Shown here one piece after another: positions 1-7,489 of a stretch of DNA of 26,821 nt. Numbering within the stretch: position 1 is the stretch's first letter; every line of letters begins with the position of its first letter. The DNA lies in assembly GCA_017620455.1 (NCBI GenBank), contig JAFZQK010000079.1:1-26821 (forward strand). The letters run 5' to 3'. The notes below the pieces were generated by a model. That model was not told the DNA's origin. It was given only the letters and a program-made list of their open reading frames with translations, and made no database searches. Position numbers and translations under genes: made by a program. Source of the DNA: Clostridia bacterium (lineage in GTDB: Bacteria; Bacillota_A; Clostridia; Christensenellales; Aristaeellaceae).

Positions 1-72
<72 letters not shown>

Positions 73-100
73 TCATGCTGCGCTTAACGGCGCAGAAGCT

Positions 101-129
101 ATAATACAGCAAATCGGCGATCTTGTCAA
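101..129 (-). promoter_or_regulatory. Sigma-A promoter of the initiator tRNA
   Basis: On the minus strand, TTGACA (124-129) is separated by 17 bp from TATTAT (101-106). This is a near-consensus promoter placed about 30 bp upstream of the tRNA 5' end, as expected for a strongly transcribed stable RNA. Confidence 0.85.
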
Positions 130-191
130 TCCCTTTTGAGAATTTTTTATGATCCGTCCGCTCCGGGCGCCGCGGGGAACGCGACGTGGGC

Positions 192-229
192 AAAAAAACG
201 TTCCGGAGGGAAACCGCCCCCCGGAACGT
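192..229 (-). terminator. Intrinsic terminator after pgi
   Basis: Minus-strand arms ACGTTCCGG (198-206) and CCGGAACGT (221-229) form a 9-bp stem, followed by a run of seven T (complement of 192-198). It lies about 30 bp beyond the pgi stop codon. Confidence 0.85.
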
Positions 230-261
230 CCGTTGATGGCTTACCGGCTTTTCCGCTGGCG

Positions 262-1845
262 TCAGACATCCAGCAATTCGCCGAAGGCTTTCAGTGCGCC
301 GTCGGTATCGTGGGCCAGCACGCGCTTGGCCAGCACCTTGCCCAGCTGCACGCCTTCCTGGTCGAAGCTGTTCAGGTTCCAGACGAAGCCCTGGAACATC
401 ACCTTGTTTTCAAAGTGGGACAGCAGCGCGCCCAAGGCCTCGGGGGTCAGCTCGTCCCCGATGATGATGGAGGAGGGCCGGCCGCCGTCGAAATTCTTAT
501 TGGGGTTATCGTCCCGCTTGCCGCAGGCGAAGGCCATGATCTGGGCCGCCACGTTGGCGCACAGCTTCTGCTGGCTGGTAGAGCCCTGGATCTCCACGTC
601 CATGCCCGCCTGATTGAGGCGGAAGCCCACGAACTGCAGGGGCACGATGTCCGTGCCCTGATGGAGCAGCTGATAGAAGGAATGCTGGCCGTTGGTGCCG
701 GGTTCGCCGAAAATGACGGGGCCGGTGGGGTAGGATACGGGCTCGCCGAAGCGGTTGACGCTCTTTCCGTTGCTTTCCATGTCCAGCTGCTGCAGATGGG
801 CGGGGAAGCGGCTGAGGGCCTGGGAATAGGGCAGCACCGCCGTGGCGGGATAGCCCTGCACGTTGCGCTCGTACACGCCGATCAGGGCGTCCAGCATGGC
901 GGGGTTCTCCAGCAGGTTCTCGTTGGCCGCCAGCCGGTCCTCTTCCGCGGCGCCCCGGAGGAACCGCTCGAAGACCTCGGGCCCGAAGGCCAATGACAGC
1001 ACCGCGCCGCCCACGCAGGAGGTGGAGGAATAGCGGCCGCCGATGTAATCGTCCATGAAGAAGGCGGCCAGGTAATCGCTGCTTTTGGCCAGGGGCGAAC
1101 TTTCGCTGGTGACGGCCACCATGTGCTTTGCCGGGTCCAATCCCGCGTTGCGGAGGGCGTCCTTCACGAAGGCTTCGTTGGTCAGGGTTTCCAGGGTGGT
1201 GCCGGATTTGGACACCAGCACGAACAGGGACCGGCTCACGTCGATTTCCTTGAGCACGCTGGCGGCGTCGTCCGGGTCCACGTTGGAAATGAAGCGGGCG
1301 GCCATTTTGAAGCAGCCGTTCTGCTTGGCCCAGTTTTCCAGGGCCAGATACATGGCCCGGGGCCCCAGATCGCTGCCGCCGATGCCGATCTGCACCACGG
1401 TGGTGAATTTTTCGCCCTTGGCGTTGGTGATTTCGCCCGCGTGCACCCGGTTGGCAAATTCCGCGGCCTTCATCCGCTGGGCCTCGTAAAATTCGCGCTT
1501 ATTCACCCCGTCGGCCAGCACGTCTTTGCCCAGCTGGCCCCGGGTCAGCTGGTGCAGCACCAGGCGCTTTTCCCCGGTGTTGATGACCTCGCCGCTGTAC
1601 AGCGCGGCGTATTTTTCGGTGAGCTGGGCTTCCTTCGCCAGCGCCGAAAGGGCGGCAAGCACCGCATCGTCCACCTGCTTGGCGGCGTAATGATAGGTCA
1701 GCCCCGCGGCCATTTTCACGGCGTATTTCTTCACCCGCGCGGCGCCGGCATCCCCCGCCATGGCGGTCTGCAGCTTCACGTGATCCTTGAGGGCCGCGAG
1801 CGTTTTCCAGGCGGCCAGGGCGTCCGTATTCTTCCAGGAAATCAT
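262..1845 (-). CDS. pgi: Glucose-6-phosphate isomerase
   Basis: This 527-residue protein interconverts glucose 6-phosphate and fructose 6-phosphate in the cytoplasm, the second step of glycolysis. Visible family features are the SIS-domain phosphate-binding motifs GIGGSDLG (154-161) and SKSGTTLET (212-220), the signature GGRYSS (269-274), the catalytic Glu in MESNGK (around 357), and QHSFYQLLHQGTD (around 387-399) with the ring-opening His388. Length is normal for the family. The ATG at 1845 is preceded by AAAGGAAG at proper spacing; the frame stays open upstream, but that extension lacks homology and crosses the promoter. The gene is monocistronic, with its own promoter and terminator. It is divergent from panE, with about 180 bp shared between them. 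In this sugar-rich region it would feed imported hexose into glycolysis or, in reverse, into glucan storage. Confidence 0.97.
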   Translation of the reverse strand: MISWKNTDALAAWKTLAALKDHVKLQTAMAGDAGAARVKKYAVKMAAGLTYHYAAKQVDDAVLAALSALAKEAQLTEKYAALYSGEVINTGEKRLVLHQLTRGQLGKDVLADGVNKREFYEAQRMKAAEFANRVHAGEITNAKGEKFTTVVQIGIGGSDLGPRAMYLALENWAKQNGCFKMAARFISNVDPDDAASVLKEIDVSRSLFVLVSKSGTTLETLTNEAFVKDALRNAGLDPAKHMVAVTSESSPLAKSSDYLAAFFMDDYIGGRYSSTSCVGGAVLSLAFGPEVFERFLRGAAEEDRLAANENLLENPAMLDALIGVYERNVQGYPATAVLPYSQALSRFPAHLQQLDMESNGKSVNRFGEPVSYPTGPVIFGEPGTNGQHSFYQLLHQGTDIVPLQFVGFRLNQAGMDVEIQGSTSQQKLCANVAAQIMAFACGKRDDNPNKNFDGGRPSSIIIGDELTPEALGALLSHFENKVMFQGFVWNLNSFDQEGVQLGKVLAKRVLAHDTDGALKAFGELLDV

Positions 1846-1911
1846 GCGTTTTCTTCCTTTCTTTATGGCCTGATCCGCGCCGGGACCGGCGCGTTTTTTG
1901 CTGTCCCTTCC

Positions 1912-1939
1912 ATTATACATCAATTCCTGCGCCTGGCAA
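1912..1939 (-). promoter_or_regulatory. Promoter of pgi
   Basis: Minus-strand TATAAT (1912-1917) has a TTGCCA -35 element (1934-1939) 16 bp upstream. It gives a leader of roughly 60 nt before the pgi ATG at 1845. Confidence 0.65.
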
Positions 1940-1974
1940 GGGCGAAAACGTGAAAAAGTTTTCCGCTGCCGCCA

Positions 1975-2003
1975 TTGTACTGGCGGAATAAACCTGATAC
2001 AAT
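1975..2003 (+). promoter_or_regulatory. Extended -10 promoter of the panE-like gene
   Basis: TTGTAC (1975-1980), a 17-bp spacer and TACAAT (1998-2003) preceded by TGA form an extended -10 promoter. The predicted transcript begins about 20 nt before the ATG at 2029, just upstream of the ribosome site. Confidence 0.7.
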
Positions 2004-2028
2004 GGGGCGAACCGAAGGAGGGGAGTGC

Positions 2029-3048
2029 ATGAAAACCGCGATTTACGGCGCAGGCAGCCTGGGCACGGTGCTGGGGGCGTACCTGACGAAAAACGGCGTC
2101 GATATCGAACTGGTGAACCGCAACAGGGCCCACGTGGAGGCCCTGCGGAAAAACGGCGCGCATATCACGGGCACGGTGGATCTGACCGTGCCGGTCAGGG
2201 CGATCCTGCCCGGGGAGATGCAGGGGCCTTACGACGTGGTGTTTCTGATGACCAAGCAGCTGGACAACCCCGCCGCGGCTGCGTTCCTCAAGCCTATGCT
2301 GGCGCCCGACGGCGTGGTGGTGACGCTTCAGAACGGTATCCCGGAGCCGGAGCTCATCGGGGTGCTGGGGGAAGGGCATGTGATCGGCTGCACGGTGGAA
2401 TGGGGCGCCACCATGAGCGCGCCGGGGGAATCCACCCTCACCAGCGCGCCGGACAGCCTGTCCTTCCACATGGGAAAAATGCCGGGGATCACGGACGCGC
2501 AGTTTGGCCGGGTGAAGGAGCTGCTGGAAAAGATGTGCCCCGTGCACACGGAAGAGGATTTGACGGGGGCCCGCTGGAGCAAGCTGCTGATCAACGCCGC
2601 GTTTTCCGGCCTGGGCACCGCCATGGGCGGGGTGTTCGGCGACGTATCCGAGGGGAAGGAAGAGAAGGGCCTGGCGCTCCGGTGCATGAAGGAGTGCATC
2701 GACGTGGGCCGCGCCGCGGGGGTGACCTTCGCCCCCGTCCAGGGCAAGGACATCACGAAGCTGTTCTATTACCGGTCGCCGCTGAAAAAGGCCTTCGCTA
2801 AGGCGCTGCTGCCCATCGCCATGAAAAAGCACCGGGAGATCGAACCCTCCATGCTGCAGGATCTGAAAAAGGGAAAAAAGTGCGAGGTGGACGCCATCAA
2901 CGGCGTGGTGTGCGCCTATGGCAGAAAAACCGGCGTGCCCACCCCCGTCAACGACCGGATCGTGGAGGTCGTCAAAAAGATCGAGCGGGGCGAAGCGCGG
3001 CCGGAAAAGAAGAACATCGGACTGTTCCGGGATCTGATGGGAGGCTGA
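2029..3048 (+). CDS. panE: Ketopantoate reductase family protein (2-dehydropantoate 2-reductase)
   Basis: The likely reaction is NADPH-dependent reduction of 2-dehydropantoate to pantoate, for pantothenate and CoA synthesis. The 339-residue protein starts with a Rossmann GAGSLG motif (7-12). It has TKQ with Lys76, a QNGI motif (101-104) and ARWSKLLINA with Lys185, which corresponds to the family's catalytic lysine. It ends with the typical C-terminal helical domain, including PSMLQDLKKGK. The ATG at 2029 is chosen because GAAGGAGG sits directly before it; an earlier in-frame ATG would start inside the promoter. No other pantothenate genes are nearby. The family also includes proteins acting on other 2-oxo acids, so the substrate is inferred from the family only. 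Confidence 0.85.
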   Translation: MKTAIYGAGSLGTVLGAYLTKNGVDIELVNRNRAHVEALRKNGAHITGTVDLTVPVRAILPGEMQGPYDVVFLMTKQLDNPAAAAFLKPMLAPDGVVVTLQNGIPEPELIGVLGEGHVIGCTVEWGATMSAPGESTLTSAPDSLSFHMGKMPGITDAQFGRVKELLEKMCPVHTEEDLTGARWSKLLINAAFSGLGTAMGGVFGDVSEGKEEKGLALRCMKECIDVGRAAGVTFAPVQGKDITKLFYYRSPLKKAFAKALLPIAMKKHREIEPSMLQDLKKGKKCEVDAINGVVCAYGRKTGVPTPVNDRIVEVVKKIERGEARPEKKNIGLFRDLMGG

Positions 3049-3128
3049 CGCCGGGGCGGCGGGGAAATCCCCGCGCGCCGGAAAAAAGAAACGCGCCGAT
3101 CCGGGAATGCACGGACAAAAGAAAAAGC

Positions 3129-3170
3129 AGATATCCCGCGGAAGAAGGGTTTTCCGCGGGATATCTTTTT
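3129..3170. terminator. Bidirectional intrinsic terminator between convergent genes
   Basis: A perfect 15-bp inverted repeat (3129-3143 and 3152-3166, containing ATATCCCGCGGAA) is followed on the plus strand by TTTTT and preceded by an A-rich stretch that gives a T tract on the minus strand. It lies between the stop of panE (3048) and the stop of the minus-strand gene (3195). Confidence 0.92.
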
Positions 3171-3194
3171 GATCGGCGGCGCGTTTTTGATTGT

Positions 3195-3707
3195 TCAGGC
3201 GTGGATCTCCGTCCGGGGCAGCACCGCGTCGATGTCCACAAAGACGGGCTTGCCGCTTTCCCGGTCGATATACACCGGCGCCTCGTCCGCCGTCAGCAGG
3301 CCGGTGGGATCGAAGTACAGATACCGGCTGAAGCACACGTGAACGATGCCGGTGTCCGGGTCGGCATAATGGCATTCCACCACCCGGGGATGGCCCCGGC
3401 CGGTGGTCACGTTGGTCTGCACCCGTATTCCGGCGATTTTCGCCATCACGTACCGGCCGTCCTCATAGGCCCAGCGCATGATCCGGCGTCTGCGCGCGTC
3501 GCCGTACAGCAGGCCTGCGCCGATTAGCAGGAACAGCGCTCCTTCGCCGCCGAAAACGTACAGGAAGACTGCGGGGTCCTGGGGCGCACGGCCCGCCTTG
3601 AAATGCCACAGCACCGCGCCCAGGATCAGGAACAGCGCGCCCAGGGGCGTGAAGATCATGCCCACGATGCCCTTCGCCGTCCAGCCGAATTTCTTTTTTT
3701 CGTTCAT
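3195..3707 (-). CDS. Small two-helix membrane protein, DUF3592-like
   Basis: This 170-residue protein has a basic N-terminus (MNEKKKFGW), two hydrophobic segments (about residues 14-36 and 47-68), an RRRR stretch and a soluble C-terminal domain of about 95 residues. The domain has a pattern of beta strands (CHYADPDTG, VCFSRYLYFDP, PVYIDRESGKPVFVDID). The layout resembles DUF3592-type membrane proteins, whose function is unknown to me. The ATG at 3707 follows GGGAGG at good spacing. The gene has its own promoter and shares a bidirectional terminator with panE. Position after the lplD-like gene is probably incidental, because a separate promoter lies between them. No catalytic motif is visible. 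Confidence 0.8.
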   Translation of the reverse strand: MNEKKKFGWTAKGIVGMIFTPLGALFLILGAVLWHFKAGRAPQDPAVFLYVFGGEGALFLLIGAGLLYGDARRRRIMRWAYEDGRYVMAKIAGIRVQTNVTTGRGHPRVVECHYADPDTGIVHVCFSRYLYFDPTGLLTADEAPVYIDRESGKPVFVDIDAVLPRTEIHA

Positions 3708-3733
3708 AGGCTTCTTCCTCCCTTCCGCCTGCC

Positions 3734-3762
3734 ATGATACGCCCGGGCCGCCGCCGGGGCAA
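3734..3762 (-). promoter_or_regulatory. Promoter of the DUF3592-like gene
   Basis: Minus-strand TTGCCC (3757-3762), 17-bp spacer, TATCAT (3734-3739). The gene's ribosome site begins about 12 bp downstream. Confidence 0.6.
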
Positions 3763-3808
3763 GGGATATGCGCCCATTTGTCGCCCCGGAAGGCTGAACC
3801 GTCGCTTT

Positions 3809-5203
3809 TTACAGGCCCCAGCCTTCGGGCAGGTACTTTTTCTGGGCCAGCAGCATGCGGTCAAACAGCTTTTCGCCGTCGGCAAAATCCACCCTGCCCA
3901 TCAAAGGATCGTTCATGAACGTGGTCAGCGCCAGCCCCCGGTCGCAGCGGAGGGCGGCGTCCAGGGCGTTGCGCTGGTTCATCACGTGCCGCAGCGTCAG
4001 GGCCAGGATGTTCCCGTCCATGGGCCCGGCGTACACGGGAAAGATCCCGTCCCGGCGGAAGAGCGCGTTGGTTTCCACCACCGCCCCCAGGGGCAGATTG
4101 GGGATCTGGCCCTGATTGGGCAGATTCACGTTGGTGATCATGTCCCCCAGGCCCAGCAGGGCCTTCATCATCAGGTGTCCTTCCTCCCCGGTGGGGGCGA
4201 AGGAGGGCTTTTCCTCCCCGGACAGCAGATGGGCGCGCCGGGATAGACGGTCCTGCAGATCCTTTTTCCGCCAGGAAACGGGGGTCAGGGTGAAGCCCCA
4301 GGAACGGGCGGTGTCCGGGTCCTTGAGATACCAGGGGGGCATGAACTCGGCCAGGTGCCGGTCTCCCGCCGCGGCGATCTTGCCGTACCGGAGGAACAGA
4401 TCCATTTTCACCCGATGGGAACACTCGAAATAATTGTTCATCCAGTTATCGTCCCGGCCCTTGACAAAGCCCGTATCCCGGTACTTTTCACAGAAGGCGC
4501 GGTAAACGGGAAACAGATCCCGCCCCCGCCAGGAGGCCTGGGCAAACCAGGTGAAATGATTGATCCCCTGCACCGTTACCTTAATTTCCTCCCGGGGCAC
4601 GTCCGGGACGCCCTCCATGTCCTGAAGCACCGCGGAAAGCAGCTTCTGGGTGCCGAACACCTCGTGGCAGCAGCCGAAGGCGCGGATTTCGGGGAACACC
4701 CGGTACAGCGTCTGCACGCACAGGGACATGGGGTTGGTATAGTTGATCACGTAAGCCGTGGGCGCGTGATCCCGGATGGCCCGGGCAAAATGCGCGAACA
4801 TAGGCGCCGTGCGCATGGCCCGCATAAACCCGCCGGGGCCCACCGTATCGCCCACGGACTGGTAAACCCCCAGGCTTTCCGGGGCGTGCACGTCGCTTTC
4901 CATTTCGTCGAAGGTGCCGGGCAGGATGGAGATCACCACGAAGTCCGCCCCGGAGAGGGCGTCCTGCAGGCTGTCCGCAACAGTATAGCGCCAATGGCTC
5001 GCCGCCCGGGGATCGCCGGAAATGATCTGCCCGATCCGGGCGTTCTTTTCCGCCGCGTCCCGGTCGATATCGTAGAGGCGCACGCGGCCTTCCATGCCGC
5101 CGTCCAGGGCCAGGTCGGTCATCAGGCCCCAGGCCCAGCCCCGGCTGCCGCCGCCGATGTAGGCAATCTGCACGTCCCGCGCCCGTCCGTTTTCGATCTT
5201 CAT
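3809..5203 (-). CDS. lplD: GH4 alpha-galacturonidase (LplD-like)
   Basis: The 464-residue protein belongs to glycoside hydrolase family 4, whose members cleave glycosides by an NAD+- and Mn2+-dependent oxidation-elimination mechanism. The N-terminal Rossmann motif IGGGS is at 16-20. SVGDTVGPGG (116-125), NYTNPM (154-159), the metal-binding CCHE (178-181) and GINHFTWF (213-220) closely match what I recall of the Bacillus LplD subgroup, which acts on alpha-galacturonides from pectin rather than on melibiose. There is no signal peptide, so it acts in the cytoplasm on imported oligosaccharides. The ATG at 5203 overlaps the TGA of the upstream methyltransferase gene (ATGA, 5200-5203), so translation is probably coupled. 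No other pectin gene is adjacent. The subgroup call rests on remembered sequence similarity; alpha-galactosidase is the main alternative. Confidence 0.88.
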   Translation of the reverse strand: MKIENGRARDVQIAYIGGGSRGWAWGLMTDLALDGGMEGRVRLYDIDRDAAEKNARIGQIISGDPRAASHWRYTVADSLQDALSGADFVVISILPGTFDEMESDVHAPESLGVYQSVGDTVGPGGFMRAMRTAPMFAHFARAIRDHAPTAYVINYTNPMSLCVQTLYRVFPEIRAFGCCHEVFGTQKLLSAVLQDMEGVPDVPREEIKVTVQGINHFTWFAQASWRGRDLFPVYRAFCEKYRDTGFVKGRDDNWMNNYFECSHRVKMDLFLRYGKIAAAGDRHLAEFMPPWYLKDPDTARSWGFTLTPVSWRKKDLQDRLSRRAHLLSGEEKPSFAPTGEEGHLMMKALLGLGDMITNVNLPNQGQIPNLPLGAVVETNALFRRDGIFPVYAGPMDGNILALTLRHVMNQRNALDAALRCDRGLALTTFMNDPLMGRVDFADGEKLFDRMLLAQKKYLPEGWGL

Positions 5204-5790
5204 TTTGTCTGCTCCTCTTTCTGTCTTTGCTTCTGGACCACGAAGCATTCCGGCGCGCCCGGCCCCGCGTTGAGAAAGCGCTGATGCAATACGCTGTACT
5301 TTTGCGGCGGCAGGGCGGAAAGCAGCGCCGTCATGTTTTTCCGCTCCCTGTCGCCCTCCGGGTGGCCGGGATAGGCGCAGATTACCAGGACGCCCAGGGG
5401 ACGCAGCAGCGCAAGCGCGCTTTCCACCGCCGCTTTGGTGGTTTCCCAGCGGGTGGTGACGCCGTGATCGCCCCCGGGCAGCCAGCCCAGATTGAACACG
5501 GCGGCGGCCACGGGCCCTGGCGTCTTTTCGGCCATGTGCTCGTGCCCCAGGCAGAACAAATGCGCCCGGTCCAGCATCCCGTTTTCCGTAAGCCGCGCCC
5601 GGGTATTCTCCACTGCCTGCGATTGCACGTCGAAGGCGTACACCCGGCCCGCTTCCCCCACCAGGCGGCAAAGGAACAGGGTGTCGTGGCCGTTGCCCAT
5701 GGTGGCGTCGATCACCGTGTCCCCGGGAGAAACGGCCCTTTCCAGCGCTTCCGCCGCCAGATACCGGGCGGATCTGAGCTCAAATGCCAT
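5200..5790 (-). CDS. mnmM: tRNA mnm5s2U-type methyltransferase MnmM (YtqB family)
   Basis: This is a 196-residue class I SAM-dependent methyltransferase of the 'rRNA methylase' family PF06962. Its B. subtilis member YtqB, renamed MnmM, methylates nm5s2U at the tRNA wobble position. Visible motifs are the SAM-binding DATMGNGHDT (28-37), the acidic end of strand 2 in YAFDVQ (51-56), and the family signature NLGWLPGGDHG (100-110). The C-terminus has the usual hydrophobic strand VLVICAYPGHPEG. The ATG at 5790 has GGAGG six bases upstream and one base separates the previous stop from it. The frame can be extended to 5844, but the extra residues overlap the upstream gene and lack similarity. The gene is the middle one of a three-gene operon. 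Confidence 0.9.
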   Translation of the reverse strand: MAFELRSARYLAAEALERAVSPGDTVIDATMGNGHDTLFLCRLVGEAGRVYAFDVQSQAVENTRARLTENGMLDRAHLFCLGHEHMAEKTPGPVAAAVFNLGWLPGGDHGVTTRWETTKAAVESALALLRPLGVLVICAYPGHPEGDRERKNMTALLSALPPQKYSVLHQRFLNAGPGAPECFVVQKQRQKEEQTK

Positions 5791-5791
5791 G

Positions 5792-6268
5792 CTACGCCTC
5801 CGGGACGATCCATTCGTCCGTTTCTTCGGGCAGCGGCGGTTCAAACAGGGAAAGGCACTTGTTCAAAAGCCCTTCGTCCACATAGTATGCGCCGGGGCCG
5901 TTTTCTTCCTGATTGCGCTTTGCGATGTGACGGCGGAGCGTTTCCTCCGACGCGGCGATATAGTGCCGGCGCACGGGGATGCCCCGGGACAGGAAATACG
6001 CTTCCGTCTCCCGCCGGTACGCCCGCTGCCAGAAGCCCCATTCCAGGATCACATCGCAGCCGCCCCGGGCAACGTCCGCCGCCTTTTCAAGCAGTAAAGC
6101 GCGCAGCTTCGCCGTCACTTCGTCGTGCTTTTCGCCCAGGGGCGGAAACAGCAGCGTGATTTCGTCGCAGCTGAGGATCACCGCCCCGGTGCGCTCCCGA
6201 AGCGCCTTTGCGTAATGGGATTTTCCGCTGCAAATCATGCCGCAGATCAGATGCGCCGTGCCGGCCAT
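5792..6268 (-). CDS. P-loop AAA-type nucleotide/small-molecule kinase
   Basis: This 158-residue protein has a Walker A motif GMICSGKS (10-17) directly after strand 1. An SCDE segment (about 33-36) is placed like the substrate-side Asp of zeta-toxin/AAA_33-type kinases, and VILEWGFW (around 73-80) resembles a Walker B-like strand. A lid-like basic segment RRHIAKRNQ follows. The fold suggests ATP-dependent phosphotransfer to a small molecule or RNA, but the substrate cannot be read from sequence. The ATG at 6268 has GGAGGG upstream. It is the first gene of the operon leading to mnmM and the alpha-galacturonidase gene, with only one base between its TAG and the mnmM ATG. Confidence 0.82.
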   Translation of the reverse strand: MAGTAHLICGMICSGKSHYAKALRERTGAVILSCDEITLLFPPLGEKHDEVTAKLRALLLEKAADVARGGCDVILEWGFWQRAYRRETEAYFLSRGIPVRRHYIAASEETLRRHIAKRNQEENGPGAYYVDEGLLNKCLSLFEPPLPEETDEWIVPEA

Positions 6269-6303
6269 GACGATCCCTCCCCGATTCAGAACAGGATACG
6301 ATC

Positions 6304-6332
6304 ATTATACGGGAATCCGCCCCGAAACACAA
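6304..6332 (-). promoter_or_regulatory. Promoter of the kinase-mnmM-lplD operon
   Basis: Minus-strand TATAAT (6304-6309) has a weak TTGTGT -35 (6327-6332) 17 bp upstream. The leader is about 30 nt. The -35 lies only 2 bp beyond the terminator hairpin of the upstream mazF-like gene. Confidence 0.65.
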
Positions 6333-6334
6333 GC

Positions 6335-6361
6335 GGCGCGGCCCTCAAAAAGAGCCGCGCC
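6335..6361 (-). terminator. Probable terminator after the mazF-like gene
   Basis: GC-rich stem on the minus strand: CCGCGCC complement (6355-6361) pairs with 6335-6341, and an inner GAG/CTC pair flanks an A-rich loop. The T-tract after the stem is poor (TTGTGTTTC), so the termination strength is uncertain. Confidence 0.5.
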
Positions 6362-6368
6362 GGGCGCA

Positions 6369-6734
6369 TCACGGATCCGCTTCTTCCGTTTTTTCCTCCT
6401 CCCCGGCCACCGCCGCGGCCAGGGCGCGCTCCACCAGCGCCATTTTTTCCTTGGTCAGCCTTCCCAGATAGCTTTGCAGCCGGGATTTTTCCAATGTGCG
6501 CACCTGCTCGCACAGGATCACGGAAGGCCGCCGGACGCCGCCCTGGGGCGGGGTCAGGGGCACGTGGGTGCGCAGCGGGGCCTTGTTCATTTTGCTGGTC
6601 AGGGGCAGGGCGATCACGGTGGGGCTGAAGCGGTTGCCCAGATCGTTCTGGATGATGAGCACCGGACGGCATCCGCCCTGCTCCGAGCCGATCACCGGGT
6701 CCAGATCGGCGAAATATATGTCACCGCGTTTCAC
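6369..6734 (-). CDS. mazF: MazF/EndoA-type endoribonuclease toxin, no adjacent antitoxin
   Basis: The 121-residue protein matches the PemK/MazF family, which cleaves single-stranded mRNA at short sequence motifs. The N-terminus KRGDIYFADLDPVIGSEQGG, then RPVLIIQND and GNRFSPT, is close to Bacillus NdoA/MazF. Arg23 and Thr46 are at the positions of the catalytic Arg25 and Thr48 in that protein. The C-terminal tail (about 108-121) is acidic and unlike the family core. The start is a GTG at 6734; GGAG lies about 14 bases upstream, which is long. The MazE-type antitoxin gene usually placed just upstream is missing: only about 190 bp separate this start from the divergent ECF gene, and no ribosome site with a suitable frame is seen there. 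Whether it acts as a toxin is therefore open. Confidence 0.88.
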   Translation of the reverse strand: MKRGDIYFADLDPVIGSEQGGCRPVLIIQNDLGNRFSPTVIALPLTSKMNKAPLRTHVPLTPPQGGVRRPSVILCEQVRTLEKSRLQSYLGRLTKEKMALVERALAAAVAGEEEKTEEADP

Positions 6735-6858
6735 GGTTCATCACGCTCCGCCGGCGGAAGCCGTCGGGCGGCCGCCGCCGCTGATGGCGGGAGAAAAGCC
6801 TCCCTGTCTTCACGGTATGCGTTTTCCCGGCGGGATGTGTGCTTTCCCTGTATTTTCC

Positions 6859-6887
6859 TTGACGGACCGGGGCGTTCGTGATATCAT
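6859..6887 (+). promoter_or_regulatory. Extended -10 promoter of the ECF S-component gene
   Basis: TTGACG (6859-6864), 17-bp spacer and TATCAT (6882-6887), preceded by TGA as an extended -10. The leader would be about 30 nt, too short for a riboswitch, although many genes of this family have one. Confidence 0.8.
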
Positions 6888-6925
6888 GCTTTCAAATTTT
6901 CACCCAGGGGGAAAGGAGGAGGACC

Positions 6926-7471
6926 ATGGGTTTTTCGCAGGACAGGATCCTGAAAAGGGGATCGCCTCTGTGGCTGGCCGTCACCGGCATGCTGACGGCC
7001 ATGAACATCGTGCTGAGCATGAGCATTTTTTCCATTCCCGTGCCGGGAGGGCATCTGTATTTCTGCGACGTGATCATCAATACCGCCGCCATGCTCCTGG
7101 ACCCCTTCGCCGCCTTCCTGGTGGGGGGCGTGGGCAGCTTCTTCGGGGATATGCTGTTTTACCCGGCGCCCATGTTCGTATCCCTGGTGTCCCACGGCCT
7201 GCAGGCCGTGGCGGTGAGCATCCTCGCCCGCCCGGAGGGGGAGAAGCGGCCCCTGATCCATTCCGGCCTGGCGGTGTCGGCGGGCGCCGTCATCATGGTG
7301 ATCGGATACACTCTGGGCCGGGCGTTCGTGTACGCAACGCCCGAAACGGCGATGCTGAAGCTGCCCTTTGAGTGCGTCCAGGGGGTCTTCGGCGCGGTGG
7401 TTTCCATCGTGCTGTGCTATCCGCTGAAGCTGAAAGAAATATTTGCCCGCATGATCCAAAGCGCGCGCTGA
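6926..7471 (+). CDS. ECF-type transporter substrate-binding S component
   Basis: This 181-residue integral membrane protein has about five or six hydrophobic segments (starting near residues 14, 39, 57, 75, 101 and 142). The pattern resembles PF07155-type S components: an early AVTGMLTAMNIVLS helix, then YFCDVIINTAAMLLDPFAAFLVGGVGSFFGD. The last segment corresponds to the conserved region with small residues and a late Asp. S components bind vitamins or precursors and share a common energizing module (EcfA, EcfA', EcfT) encoded elsewhere. Substrate is not predictable here. The ATG at 6926 is preceded by AAAGGAGGAGG; an upstream in-frame ATG at 6878 overlaps the -10 element and is rejected. 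The gene is monocistronic and its stop lies inside the terminator stem. Confidence 0.8.
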   Translation: MGFSQDRILKRGSPLWLAVTGMLTAMNIVLSMSIFSIPVPGGHLYFCDVIINTAAMLLDPFAAFLVGGVGSFFGDMLFYPAPMFVSLVSHGLQAVAVSILARPEGEKRPLIHSGLAVSAGAVIMVIGYTLGRAFVYATPETAMLKLPFECVQGVFGAVVSIVLCYPLKLKEIFARMIQSAR

Positions 7472-7489
7472 AAAGCGCGCGATTTTTTT
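7462..7489 (+). terminator. Intrinsic terminator overlapping the stop codon of the ECF gene
   Basis: CGCGCGCT (7462-7469), GAAA tetraloop, AGCGCGCG (7474-7481), then A and seven T (7483-7489). The TGA stop (7469-7471) is part of stem and loop. The last T is also the first base of the complement of the stop codon of the convergent gene. Confidence 0.92.

Noticed and set aside
1846..3375. Upstream in-frame extension of pgi
   Set aside because: It would run antisense through panE and across the pgi promoter; the ATG at 1845 has a good ribosome site and gives normal family length.
6735..6858. Possible antitoxin gene or riboswitch between mazF and the ECF gene
   Set aside because: No frame of suitable length with a ribosome site toward mazF, and the ECF promoter at 6859-6887 leaves a leader of only about 30 nt.
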